Shown one piece after another: positions 25,004-37,130 of a stretch of DNA of 64,000 nucleotides (positions are counted from its first letter, which is position 1; every line of letters begins with the position of its first letter). The stretch is from Antedon mediterranea (taxonomy: Eukaryota > Echinodermata > Crinoidea > Comatulida > Antedonidae). The position numbers and the translations under genes were made by a program. The notes under the pieces were generated by a model. The model was not told the origin of the DNA, ran no database searches, and was given only the letters and a program-made list of their open reading frames with translations. Location: the NCBI RefSeq assembly GCF_964355755.1, contig NC_092675.1, positions 191,001 to 255,000 of the forward strand. Direction: 5' to 3'.

Positions 25004-26055
25004 GATTAGATACCATTAGACAACAATGTGTGTAAAATTGTGACTTTGACCAGGTTTTGGCAGTCATTACTTTGCCATAAAATTGATAATATTGTATATC
25101 AAAAAGGAATGTCAGGGAGGGGTGTATATAAACATCTAAATTTATATTCAATATCATTATAATATTTTTCTAATTTTTGTTAGGCATACTGATCTTCTCT
25201 ATTAACAATTTGAATAAATTGATTTTTTTGTTTTTAAATTGATATTAATTACTTTTAATTTTTTAATCTTGAAACATTGAATTGAAAGCATACTTTTAAT
25301 TATTTTTAATCATTGTAATAAGTGATGTGTATTTTCTCACCTTCTGAAAACTAAATTATTTGTAAAAAAATATCATAACTAATATGATTGAACATCTTCA
25401 TAAATAATAATTTACTTTTAAGGGATGAAAAAAATAGAAATATTAAATGTTATTGTTATTAATTTTAGTAACACATACAACTAGGCCTACATGGCAATTT
25501 CTAAACATAAAGGCCCAAATTAAACTCTTGAACATAAGTCATTCTGACCTCTAGAAAGTTATCCAACTCTAATACAAAAATTAGGCATGTACTAGAAAGA
25601 TTTGTAATTATTTGATATATTTGCTATCATGTGTGTTAGTGCATTTTATAAATTGCACCAGCTTTAATAAATTTTATTTTTTACTACATTTTTAGGATAT
25701 GTATCTGTATAATTTGGATGTTATATTTAAGTATAGTATTAATTTAAAGACATATTTGAACCACCTTCATAGATCAATGTTTATTGTTCTACACAATTGT
25801 AGGGCTTTTAGAAAAATAAAGGTAACCTCGTATTAACTCTGAATGTTTTAATTTCTTGGCAGACAATGATTTCCTCTAGAATTGCATATAATAACATTGC
25901 CAACATTTTCATTATCAAAAAAATGATGTCATTTCTAGATTATGTTTTCAGTCACATTTAGTGTAATAGATAATGTGACTCATTTAGATGTTGTTACAGA
26001 CACTTCCTTTGTACGTGGTTATAATAGTAATTATTAATTTAATAATAAATATTAA
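25004..26055. other. TTLL7 3' untranslated region and downstream sequence
   Basis: This AT-rich stretch follows the TTLL7 stop (25001-25003). Candidate poly(A) signals (AATAAA) are at 25213-25218, 25666-25671 and 25815-25820. No open frame here has gene-like features. Confidence 0.5.
25213..25218 (+). terminator. Candidate TTLL7 polyadenylation signal
   Basis: AATAAA, 210 nt after the stop codon, is the first canonical hexamer downstream of TTLL7. Later hexamers at 25666 and 25815 are equally possible, giving longer 3' UTRs. Confidence 0.4.
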
Positions 26056-26640
26056 CTAGAGGGTACTCCGAGAGTACAAACCTCCGCCTACTGTAAAATT
26101 CCCCTACATAAAATTCCCCCTGAATATATTTTTTTTACATTTTTTTTTATTAGTTCTAAGTGTAAATATGTTAACTGCACACTACAAAGTTGTGGATGAC
26201 AGTGTGGTGTAATGGTTATGTGTCCAGCCTCTCACAGTTGAGATCGCTGGTTCAAGTCCCACTGAGGTTTTTTTTTTTTTTATTTTTTTTTTTTTTTGTG
26301 GACCTTGATCTTTGACCCTGACCCTTCAAAATTTAACCACAATTATATGATGTGTCATTGATCATTGTGGCTAAGTTTGGTGAGAATCGGATCAAAACTG
26401 TGGTCTCTAGGCAGTAAAATAGTTTTTTGTTAGTTGTGACCTTGACCTATGACCTTTCCCCCTCAAATTCGAACTCGTCCGAGCTTTTTGGCCATAGATC
26501 ATTGTGTCCAAATTTGGTTAGAATCGGATAAAAACTGTGGCCTCCAGGCTGTTCACAGACACACACACAAACACACAAACACACAAACACACACACAAAC
26601 ATACAGGGGTGAAAACATAACCTCCTTGGCAGAGGTAATA
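26056..26640. repeat. Composite dispersed repeat with CCTCCGCC/CCTCCTTGGCAGAGG ends
   Basis: The left end reads AGAGGGTACTCCGAGAGTAC then AAACCTCCGCC; the right end reads CATAACCTCCTTGGCAGAGG then TAATA. Inside are two related stretches, TGGCTAAGTTTGGTGAGAAT/CGGATCAAAACTGTGG and GTCCAAATTTGGTTAGAATC/GGATAAAAACTGTGG, so part of the body is duplicated. GACCTTGACCTATGACCTTT is also present. A tRNA-like head lies at 26198-26267 and a CA-rich run at 26557-26602. Sequences with these signatures are, to my knowledge, common in marine invertebrate genomes, but I cannot name the family. Confidence 0.65.
26198..26267 (+). mobile_element. tRNA-derived SINE head (pol III A and B boxes)
   Basis: TGGTGTAATGGTTA fits an A box (about 26205-26218) and GGTTCAAGTCC a B box (26249-26259), spaced as in a tRNA. 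CAGTG before and CACTG after could pair as part of an acceptor stem. A poly(T)-rich stretch follows at once. The cloverleaf is imperfect and the context is repetitive, so a SINE head is more likely than a functional tRNA gene. Confidence 0.65.
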
Positions 26641-26664
26641 AAGGTAATATAAACAACAAAAATG

Positions 26665-26768
26665 TAAAGCTCTGTCTACACTATTAAACTTTATATGACA
26701 AAAAAATATGATGGAAATGATGATGTAATGTCACTACCATATTTGGGCACAGTGTAGACAGAGCTTTA
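26665..26768. mobile_element. Short MITE copy, CTCTGTCTACACTATCAAAC family
   Basis: The 104 bp copy starts TAAAGCTCTGTCTACACTAT and ends with GTGTAGACAGAGCTTTA, a near-perfect inverted terminal repeat. The core keeps GATGATGTAATGTCACTACC and ATATTTGGGCA. It is an internally deleted version of the copy at 8071-8240. Confidence 0.85.
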
Positions 26769-29341
26769 CAACGGTTCAAGTTGAAGAAATAATAAATAAT
26801 AACTATTAGGCTATAATTATAAATCATCTTCACTGAATGTTTATGCAAATTCATTTGTGCGAATCGAACGACACAAAAAGTAAAAAAAACAATGAAAATT
26901 TGCTCGAATATGTAGTTAGTTTATTTCACGTCTGTCATCAAACAAATATAAATAAGAGCATATCAATCAAACAAATAAATAATGGAATACAAAGTTGAGT
27001 TGCGTTGTTGTGCAATCGCTAACATTTTGGGCTTTACACAATCTACTACATGTATTGATTATAGGCTTATGCAGCACTTGTTTTCTAACTTTACCTGTCA
27101 ATGTTTGAATAAGGAAGCAGATGGTGTCGTAATAATCGTATGTTTTATTCAGACCAGATTCACTCTTTCTTATGTCTAAATATTTCAAAATAGTCTAGTT
27201 TCGCAATAAACAAATTATGCAACACTATTGTTTATCAGATATAACGGAATGATAAAAAGACACCGCAAACCGAAATAAATTTGAATAAAAGAAAATCAAT
27301 AACCAATATCTGTTTGCCAATCTGAAATTGCAGTTCTCTTTGGCTTATTTGAGATTCCACACATAAATAAAGACTTAACCAGGTTTTTTTGTCTTGATAT
27401 TATTTGTTCCTTATTTTATGTGGAACAATAAAAATGAATGAAAAGAATATAGTTTGACTCTTATGGGCGTGGTCATTTCATTTTCACTGATATCACTTCA
27501 ATGTGTGTCGTTTTTATATTATCCATCTTAAATTCCTCATCAAATTGCGTTTTTGTTTTGGTTCTTATCTGTGTCTGTTCTCATGTATGGTATAAATAAA
27601 TCAAATAATGTTTGTATTGATACACTCTACTCGCGTAAAGTATTGCTTTTCATATAGTATTATAATATTCGTGTTATTGTTAACATTCTATCCGTCGTCC
27701 CCACTTTGCTGCTATGATCTACGCCAGACTATGTGATGTCATGCGATTATTACGTCACAGAGTAATTCCTCCATGAGTACATCAAGTTGCATCATAACTT
27801 CTAGTTCCTACTTCCATTAGGTGTATGTTGGACGTATCGCATATCACACCCTGTATAATGCCATTTACACCCTCGCTTCCTGGTCCCATGATGAAGAATC
27901 TAAATCGTTTGTAGGCCCTATTCCGAAGAAAACGCCTAATATAGTTAAAATTAGATACTCTGGTAACAGCTTAATCATAGTTTAAGGAACTAAAAATGAT
28001 TGTTTAAGAATGTTCCCAGCGGCAGTTGCATTCATCATGTGTTCCAACAAAGTTATTAATAATAATAGTAAGCCTACATTAAATCCATGTATGGAGGAGG
28101 AAATCCTTGGTCAACCCCTTGATTCGCAACGCCCGTCCCGATACGATACAGTATTAAGTTGGAATAACGTGGGTGTTGTCTAGTAAAGTGATATCAATAT
28201 AATTGTTTTATTATTGATTTTTTTTCTTCATAAAAGTATTAATGGGTTTTTAAGTCATAATTATTAGAAAGCGTATAGATCCACTAACCCCACCCCATTC
28301 CCTTTTATATAGCCTGCTGTAGTCGTTCTGTATGGTAGTTGATATCGATATAGTCTGTTGTAGTCGTTCTGCATGGTAGTTGACAAACCATTAACAATTC
28401 AAAAGAAAACATGAAATTTGTTTATATATATATATCTTTTATTCATTTTCACTGAATGGTATCTGCAATTATAACATGTAACATAATAGTTTTTCATGAC
28501 AAATTTCAGATTGTGTCATTTTCTTTCTGTTGCCTATTTATGGATATTTAATATTTATTTCCTCGTTGAAGGTGTATCTAAATCCTCCATTTTGGTTGAA
28601 TGAATTACATTTTGTATATTTTTCTATAACAATTAAGAGAAGCTCTGAAATGTATTGATTTCCTTAAAAGTGTTGCTACTACAGTGTTAACATTTTGAAA
28701 ATGAACAAATTATTTTAATTTTTTTTTTTTTCAAATTTAATTTTCTTTACGAAGAGAACAATACATTACATTTAGTTTATTACTGCCTTAAAATATCAAA
28801 ATTACAATATATACAAATTTATTCCTTATATTACAATTAAAATACTGCACAAATGATATGTATAGTACACCTATTTTACAAAACTTATTTTACAAATTGT
28901 ATAAAAAACATTATACTATCTTTATAAACATGTATTGTACACGTCCGCCTTCAATTAAGAACCGTATTGGACTTTCGTGTGGATTTTTAGCAACTCATTT
29001 TTCCAAAAATTAGTTGGACATGCTTTGTTTCATGACGTCATATATATATCGAAATTAATATTTGTCTCTAGGCGCGATAAAAGAGACTGGTGAGGTCCTT
29101 ATTTGGAGGCAGACCTGTACTAATGCCCAAAATCTTACTTTAGATCAGTACTTTATAACTTAATAGACCATTTTTATTTTGGTCATACCTGAATTACATT
29201 ACACTTAAATCTTATACAAAGACGACCCTAATACCTACTCAAAGTGTATAGGGTCTAGATATACTTGTATACACCATTTAAACCAAAGATAATTAAGTAC
29301 ACATTGTAATTGTTCTCATTAACTATTTGGTCTTATCTTAT
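26769..29341. other. Intergenic region between convergent genes, nothing recognised
   Basis: Intergenic space between TTLL7 and the first cysteine-rich gene. Short open frames lack splice or codon support. A two-copy repeat of about 42 bp (CTGTTGTAGTCGTTCTG core) lies at about 28303-28384. A TGACGTCA string at 29033-29040 matches a CRE site but lies 3' of both genes. Confidence 0.55.
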
Positions 29342-29347
29342 TTTATT
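29342..29347 (-). terminator. Candidate polyadenylation signal for the 29484-31929 gene
   Basis: TTTATT on the plus strand reads AATAAA on the minus strand, 137 nt past the stop codon. Confidence 0.4.
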
Positions 29348-29483
29348 CTACGATAATAGTTATCTATGGATTTGTGTCTCTACCCTAAGTAAGCACTTTT
29401 GTAATCAGTAGTGTAAGTATCTGATAATGTGCATATAAAAGATGTATCACCGGGGCACTAGACCCTGCTGATGGTAGATATTT

Positions 29484-31929
29484 TCAAGCGATGCGATCTA
29501 GAGATTGGGTTGAGCGAGAGAATCCCTTCTTGTTTAACGACGTCGAAGAGCCGTAACTTGGTCGTGGCGAATGACTCTCCGGTCGTAGGTAATATACTTT
29601 CTTATTATTCAGTGACGCTAATGAATTACTTTTGTAAGCTAAATTACTCTGGGAAGGAGAACCTCTCCTGTTAGATATTGTAGACTTTGGAGAATCTCGT
29701 GAAAGATTATCAATTGAGATGCTCTTTGTATGTTTATGACTTTTAAATCCACAAGTGCGTTTTACCTTTCTGTAGCAACATACACAGATACAGCAGCATA
29801 GCAAATTTAGAAAACCAATTCCTCCACACAGTATAGCAATGTAAATTACACTTAGGCTTGTTATGCAGCATGTACTTTCATTGCAGCAAGGGTCTGTGCA
29901 TTTTTCGGACGTAACTGCGCACTGTGCACTGTTTATCGTTGGACAGCAGTCAATTGGACAGTTGTCCACTGTTTCTCCGGTGTCCTTAACACAGAATCCA
30001 TCACCGCAGAAGTTGGTTTCTTGAGGTACACTATGAGAAAAATATATACGATTTGCAAATACTATTTTACATTAACACATTGTAGGCATATGTTGCAAGT
30101 ATTGTACAGTTATGTTAGTCACGCATTTTCCATGTGTTTGAAACAATTATTGTCGATTGTAGTTGCTTACAATTAACACGAGAATTTAACTTTGCTTTTT
30201 CAATTTATCATCTGACCTAAACTTATAATACTAGACAATTAACTTACTTATTGATTGCAAACAGAGTTGATAAGCAAATCAAAGCATATTACACTTACTA
30301 ACAATAGAAAATTACATATGATGGTAGGTCATTTATCTTATGTTATTTATGTATTGAGTTTAGAGCTTTCCTTTCCTTTCCTTAAACTGCAACAAAATTA
30401 TTATTTACCTTTTTGATTCATCTAGATAAGCTACTTCTTGTGCTGCGCATGCTCCCTTGAAGCATTCGGACCATATCCAACATCTCTCATTGTCGTCATT
30501 TATTCCTGTTAGTTTCCAACGAGCAGTACACCTATAGAATCCAAATATATTAATTTAAAAATACATTTCCATAAAAATGTGATTACATTTTAAATTCGCA
30601 TTTACGTATAAATGGTCTCTCACAACAGGAAGGATGTCCCCTGACCACAACACACTTGTACTTGTAACCCAGTGAAAGTACACGGATAGAACAATATCCT
30701 GATAGAACAAGTATTTTAAACTAGCTGCGTCATGTTAGGTTCCATCCATGAAGTCCACAAACGGTGCAGCAAAACAAAGCTACGAATCGCAATTGTGCCA
30801 AAAACCTGCCTTGATACGGTACCGTGTAGGCCTGCAGGAATCATGTGAATTTTGTGTTTTGTCGAGGGTTTTTGTGCTTTGTATTTTCGTCTCACAGAAA
30901 CGTATATTGTATGCATTATGGAAATGATGATTTCACTTAATTGAATTATGAGAAAGCTTGTATCAGGAAAATAATGTATGGAGTAAATGTATTTCTAGCA
31001 GTAGCCCGTGCTAATTCTATTCCATCTCAACCTCAAACATCAAGGGTTAGGGTTGGTTGGGCATTATGTTGGTGGGGCTTGGTATAAAATATAAAAGTAA
31101 AATAATCGTCTACTTACTTGGCAGTAGCCCATTTCTTGCCGTTACATTTTCCACAATTGAATTCAGAATTTATATTCTTTGTGTAAATTGTTTCTCCATA
31201 CGGGGAACAATCATAATTTGAAGAACCAACATTCTATACAAACAGAGATAAAAGTTAGCTTAAATTTAAATAAAGAAGGTAGATGAAAAAACGAAATGTT
31301 CCAAATTCAATTTCACTCCTAAATTAACTTAAGTGTAAAGGTAACGTTTAAACTTTGAATAAATAATAAATATCTAGACTGTAGATTATAATATGTTGAT
31401 TATATATAAATTTTAAAATGCACACAATTAAAACATTTAAATGAAGAAAAAAAATATCAATGCCTAAAGTTGTACAGTAATAAATTATCTATCTTGAAAA
31501 TTTGGGGATCGCACTGTAAACACTGGAGGAAAAAATCATCAGAAGAGAGAACTTGTTTACACTTTTCCTTGACTTATCAGTCCTGAGTCCCTGAAGTACC
31601 AATTTTGTACAGATTATTTGTGGGGAAACTAAATTGTTATATGCATAATTGCACCGGGGATGTAGATGGGAAGGAGAGGTGTCTGTTACAGTTATAAACG
31701 CCAAAAATTAAGATTATAAAAAAATTGTAAAGCTTACATTGGTGCAGTTTGTGTCCCCCTTGCAGCAGGTGTAATATCTCTTACTCGTTGCATTTAAGTC
31801 AAAATTGTAACATTCTTCGTTAGGAATATCTACTTGTCTTTTCACTTTTGATATATCATTAGTCCCAACATACTTCGCGTCTGTATACATTAGCATAACG
31901 CATAACAAAGCAAGATACATTTTAAACAT
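29484..31929 (-). CDS. Cysteine-rich single-pass membrane protein A (unknown family), four exons
   Basis: I do not recognise this gene. Exons in transcription order: 31929-31738, 31233-31118, 30531-30409, 30030-29484; junction phases agree and give 325 residues. The start (MFKMYLALLC) opens a hydrophobic signal peptide, followed by a basic KVKRQV motif that could be a furin-type site. The ectodomain holds about 25 cysteines, including CYNFD, YYTCC, FNCGKCNGKKWATAKC, CWIWSECFKGAC, FCGDGFC, NCPIDCC and a CC...CC end. A transmembrane helix (about 203-228) is cysteine-rich on its cytoplasmic face (LLCCCICVCCYRKVKR), suggesting palmitoylation. The tail of about 97 residues is Ser/Arg-rich and ends STQSLDRIA. 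It shares exon structure and most cysteines with 33935-36874, so the two are ancient tandem duplicates. A surface or adhesion role is inference. Confidence 0.85.
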
Positions 31930-33890
31930 TTTGTAATGGATACGAAATAAAATATATCAAATATTTTTCACAATAAAACAATGTGTTTCTGGAAGTGACT
32001 GATATTGATCTAGTTTGTCCCTTTAAATACCTTGGAAGGCGTCATAAAACTCACGCTAGCCATCTTCCGGATCGGAAACAATTACTTTGCGTATATATAC
32101 GGTCTTACCGGAAATCTTCTGTCAAACCATTTTAATAGGTCAATCGTATGTTTAAGGTGTTGTTTAGTATTTTTTTTTAATCAAATTATTTATTGTGTCA
32201 GTACTGTCAAGTGAAATTTTTCTGTGTTTTTTTGTCGGAATTATTTTTTATTTAAAATTCTTAGTGGCCTACGGTATGCTAACTAAAACAATCTAGTAAT
32301 CTATGGACCTTAAATATATTTCAGATGTTAAAAAAGCACGTGAAATTGTTATTATTTGGCTGTTTTAATTTGTGTTGAAATGTAGTCCAACCGGAGCAGT
32401 GTCATTTGTAGACCGTATATTGACCCTTCCTCCTTCTATCTACAAGATCTCCTGCGCGCTTAAATAGTTTGAGGATTTGTGTGAATGTACACATCTCGCA
32501 GCACTCTTTGACATTTGCAATTTCTAGTTAATATGTTTAGGTCCATTAATTCAGTCATGACTATCTATGCTGTCATTGTAGTCATTGTTATTATTATTAA
32601 ACCACATATTTAACTGGGAATTGCATCAGAAATCCCTTATGTACATCCTATTAGAATAGTTCGTTTATATTCCCGCGGTTGATACGTGTCCTGTCAATAC
32701 AAGTTCCGGATTAAACAATGTCACATTCAACAATGTCACAGTTATCTGGTGTCATTACAGATTACAACTTATTTTATAGTACAATATTACTAAATAAATG
32801 TTTTCTTTACTTAAGTTATACATACATTGCAATTAAAAATGGATAAGTTACTATTATATTTACTGCGCCAACTCCAAATTTAACAGACGAATAGTCCCCA
32901 CATAATATATTTCTCATATTGTTTGGCTTTCCTCCAATATCCCTTGAATTTACCATATGAGGTGATGTTTTTGTTTATAATACAGATGTATCTGTATTTC
33001 CTTTTCAATTGTTTTACATATTGTTGTATAATGCAACATATACATTATAAAGCTCTCATTTTAATTTAATTTATTCTTTAAAATATAATTTTTTTATTTT
33101 CATTTTTATCCCCACCACCATAATAACATTTTTTACAATTTTTTTAAACATTTTGTTTATTTTTCATTTTCTTTAAAGATATTGCCCCTAAAAAAAGTTA
33201 TAGTTATTCACGTTGACCAAGGATCAAATAAAAAGTTATTTACCTGAAAAAATGTAATTTAAAGCAAAAAATGCTTCAAAAAAATTGACCGTTTCTTTTG
33301 TCTTTTTATAGGCCTAAGTGAAATAATTATTTTTGGGGGTTTTTTTTACAGAAGTGAATAACTTTGTTTAAACTGCAGAATGTCCTATTTAAATCTGATT
33401 TTATTAATCTTCATTGTTCATGTTTTTGGGGGACAATACATCTTTAAAATATTGTGTCTAATCTTTGTTAGAAGTTTCAGTAAATCCACAATGCACATAA
33501 ATCAAAGGAAACTTATTTTTTGTCAACTTGTTGACCGGTACGGTATGAGTGAAATTACAATGTAGTTTCACTCATCCCTGATACAACAACTTTATATAGG
33601 TATTGGATTATGAATGCGGATTAATCGTAATAACGATAAACTTTTAAAACATTCTCCTATAACAAGCACGTTTAAGTACAACATATATTATTAATTAATT
33701 ATTGAAATTATATTATTGAAAACAGCAAAAGGCCAACTAATCCTGTTATTTCTTCAGAATTTTGGAGATAATAAAGTTTTCCTTATACCAGAGAAAATGA
33801 ACTGCGGGAATTTCTTATCTCCTGACCATAAACTGTCCCCCTCTAACGTATTGCCAAATTATTGTTGTCACAATTATGATTCGATATCAT
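31930..33890. other. Intergenic: promoter side of gene A and downstream side of gene B
   Basis: On the minus strand, TATTTAAA at about 32021-32028 lies some 95 nt upstream of gene A's start and could be a TATA-like element. A second copy of the dispersed AT-rich repeat lies at about 33170-33430. No other gene-like feature is visible. Confidence 0.4.
33170..33430. repeat. Dispersed AT-rich repeat, copy 2
   Basis: It carries the same ordered boxes as 23215-23520: TTAAAGATAT, AGTTATAGTTATTC, GTTGACCAAGGATCAAA, TTTACCTGAAAAAA, TTTTGTCTTTTTATAGGCC, GAATAACTTTGTTTAAACTG, TCTGATTTTATTAATC. The copies are well diverged. Confidence 0.5.
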
Positions 33891-33896
33891 TTTATT
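33891..33896 (-). terminator. Candidate polyadenylation signal for the 33935-36874 gene
   Basis: TTTATT reads AATAAA on the minus strand, 39 nt past the stop. This would make a short 3' UTR; a more distal site is possible. Confidence 0.3.
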
Positions 33897-33934
33897 TACG
33901 TTGGTATGGTAACCGTGTGTTAGTTCAAAATTAT

Positions 33935-36874
33935 CTAATTTCTTGGGTTAGAAGGAGGAGGCTGTACATATTCAATTTGAACAGATTCTGTTTTGGCGGC
34001 GTAAGCTTTTGCCTTTCTTGATCGCTTTCTTCTTTTGATGTTGTTTTTACAATTTCCGTAAATACACCAGCAACATATACAGCACAATAGGTTTACAAAA
34101 AGTATAGCTCCAGCTATAATAATCAAAAACCACTTCCAGAAGCCTTCCCCAAAATCCCCAAGGCTGCTTGGAACCAGATCACAACAATGTTTTTCTGAGC
34201 AACAAATATCAGGACATGTATTATTAGTAGCAGCACATTTTTTAGGGTTTTCAGCGGCACAACAATCGAGCGGACACGTTATTTTCGTTTCATTCTTAAT
34301 CGGTTCGCAAAGCCCATCACCACAAAAACTTAGGTCTACCTGAACCCTATAGAACAAAACGTTTGTTAGAATTAGAAAAGTAATCACTAATTCATTAAGA
34401 TAGCCTTTATAAGTATATTAAATAATATTAATAATAGAATAATATATTATATAAACTCTTTTGGTAATATATAGTGCTACTTTGTTTTTAATTATAAAAT
34501 TGAAATAGGAATGTAGCATTTTTATTATATACATAAATACAAAATTAAATCAGTAAATAAATAACAACTTTTTCATTTTGTGTCTGAAAATTAACTTTAT
34601 AATAAATATAAGGATGTGTAGTTTTAGCTACACGATCTTTTCCCGAGTCACCGTTCAGAATATTATACATAATATTTATAACAAAGATTATTCTTTGCGT
34701 TAGGATAAATACAAGTTTTGGTAATTCTGGACCAAAATGATCGTATAAAATATATAATATTAACATTTTTATAGCGCGCATTTCTATGACATTTATTACA
34801 ATCAATTACAGTATTATCAATACTTGTTTGAAATAATGTGTTTAACTGCTTTAAACTGAATATGGTCATTCAATACCACTTAATGCTATTGTATTAAACG
34901 TATACAAAATATTGTGGTATAAAGATCTACTGTTGTAAAATTAACATATTAAGATGTGGATACAATTGATTTAATACATGATGAATGCTATCTTACTCAT
35001 TTCCAATCTGTAATTGATCTTCCTGAGCCTGACACGCTCTTTTAAAGCAGTCAGACATCGCCCAGCAGTTGAAAGAACCATGTTTGCCAAGCCAAAACCA
35101 ACGAGATCCACACCTGATTAAATTATGCAAGAATTTCATTATATACTAAGTGTTATAGTCCTATGTAAAACAAGTATTGACTTAATTAATGATAATATAT
35201 AGTTGGAAAAGAGACATTTTTAAGTAAATGCGAGTACAAGAAAAACAAATTGATACACGTGAGCCCGATAAACAAACACAGAAAATAAGAAATACATCGA
35301 TATTGGTTATAAAATAGATAATAGATACAATTTAATATGAATGGCAAGATGATTGCGAGGGCGCCCCGCAATCATTTTATATTTGTTGTGTCCCACCTTG
35401 AGTTCAAAATCGTAACTATAATATCAACAGGACATTTGATTGCATTGTAAAGCTTTGTATGTGATGTGCCCATATATGGACATGATGATGTCATATCAAT
35501 ACCATTATTTGGACATATCACTATATTTGGGCACATTAACTTTTTTTTGTCAAACTAGTTTGATAGTGTAGACAGAGCTTTATAGCGTTTATAAAAGAAA
35601 AATAAATAGCAATATAGGTGGTGTTTCCACGAAAGATATAAAGGGAAATATTAACAGAACACACACACTGCATACGGTTCCTTTTCTGACTTTATAATAA
35701 CGATATTACCAGTAATAATGATTTCTATCCTGACATAAATTTAATTTATAACTTAAACTGAAATATACCTTGACGTTTTGGTTCTGGCAGAAATGTGTAG
35801 ATTTTAAGATATTATTTCTTCAGATCGCTTTCGCAACTCAACATTTATTTGATGTTTTATTTATTTATTATTTTGGAGATGGCAGCTAGTATTAAATGAA
35901 ACTAATTCTGGATGATCAAATACTAAATACTATTTTACTAATTTTTTTCAACCACATAATTTCAGTTAAGTTTAGCTGATATACTTACTTGTCTTTAGCC
36001 CAAGTTTGACCAGCGCAGCCAGCACAATCAAAATATTCGGTTTTATGTATTTTCATGTATGTAGATTTTTGTGGTTTACAATCAAAAACATGGTTTTTCT
36101 CATTAAAACTCTGTAAAATATAATAAAGTAATTATGAATTTAGTAACTTGTACAGCAAAACTAAATGACCAACTAATTGGAAAACCAAATATATCACAGC
36201 ATATTCAGACAACACTTCCGAGAGATCGGACTTTCAATCGCCCACACAACTCGAGCGGATTGTAAAATACTTATAAGAAGTATATTCATTTTATTTTGTA
36301 AGCGCCCTCAGTTTCTTGTGTTCTTTGAAGAATTCTGAAACAGGAAAACTTAACGCCTTGGCTATATTCCTCAGCTAATTACGTACAATTTTGACCATCT
36401 TTAGGACAAGATTTAAAATTATGTAAACAGTAAAGTTGTTTTTTTTAGATTTTAGAAAACTTAAATATTAACCAAAACCAAATCTCTATATCATAAATAT
36501 GTTCACATGAACGTAAAACAGAGTGGAAAATGCTTTTAAATTTGAATTAATAGTAGGTCGAAACTGCTTATGATAATAATAGAACAATAATGTGTACAAA
36601 CCGTAGAACAGGCAGCTGGTTTGTTTACCGTTGCTGGTGTAGAATCAGTTTTACAACACGAATGATAATTCCTAAATGATATTCCCATTCGAATTTCAAA
36701 ATTGTAACATTCCAAGTTCGGTTCAATCGTTGTTTCAGCAATGGCTGTCGTTTCTATAACTTGTCGAACTTGTCTTGAACTAATTTCTTTACTAAGAGAA
36801 ACGTCCAGTAATAAACACAAAGTAATACTAACAGCATTTGCTAAACATTTTCTTAAAGCAGTCATGTTGACCAA
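33935..36874 (-). CDS. Cysteine-rich single-pass membrane protein B (paralogue of A), four exons
   Basis: I do not recognise this family. Exons in transcription order: 36874-36602, 36110-35989, 35113-34997, 34346-33935; phases agree and give 307 residues. A signal peptide (ITLCLLLDVSLS) is followed by RQVRQV, like KVKRQV in the neighbour. The ectodomain repeats the paralogue's landmarks in order: ECYNF, YHSCC, FDC..C.G..WA..KC, RW, CW..S.CFK.AC.AQE, FCGDGLC, CPLDCC, CA...C.D.CC, CC. The transmembrane helix (about 241-265) ends in LLCCICCWCIYGNC. The cytoplasmic tail is short (about 42 residues), starts with KRRKRSRK and ends Pro-rich, unlike the long Ser-rich tail of A. The start could instead be the ATG nine bases on (36865). 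Low similarity outside the motifs points to an old duplication. Confidence 0.85.
35448..35583. mobile_element. MITE copy, CTCTGTCTACACTATCAAAC family
   Basis: The right terminal repeat is intact (CAAACTAGTTTGATAGTGTA then GACAGAGCTTTA); the left is shortened to TAAAGCTTTGTATGTGATGT. The core has GTGCCCATATATGGACATGA and ATATTTGGGCACAT. It lies in an intron of gene B (between 35113 and 35989). Confidence 0.8.
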
Positions 36875-37130
36875 TATCTTCCAGATTGTTTATAAAGCTA
36901 ACCTATTCTTGATTTAAACTTTTCGGAAAGAAAGTTATCAAAGAAAGTAAAACTGATAGAAATTCCAATTAAATGGCCGCGTAGTTATAAGAAAAGTTCC
37001 TCCCTTATTTCAGTAATCTAATCATGGTATGGGCCAATGCCATCAGTACTACAGAATACGCACTTCCCCCTTCTCTTTACGATGAGTCAACAGACTGAAT
37101 CTAGTTTATTTCGATTCATCACCACATCTC

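Noticed and set aside
26198-26267. A functional tRNA gene
   Set aside because: The A and B boxes are good, but the stems are imperfect, no convincing anticodon loop forms, and the sequence is embedded in a dispersed repeat followed by a long T-rich tract.
29033-29040. A TGACGTCA string as a CRE promoter element
   Set aside because: It lies downstream of both flanking convergent genes, so there is no promoter for it to serve. A similar string near 62963 also lacks a gene context.
36885-36898. TATAAA on the minus strand as the promoter of gene B
   Set aside because: It lies only about 15 nt upstream of the start codon, too close to direct transcription of that ATG.
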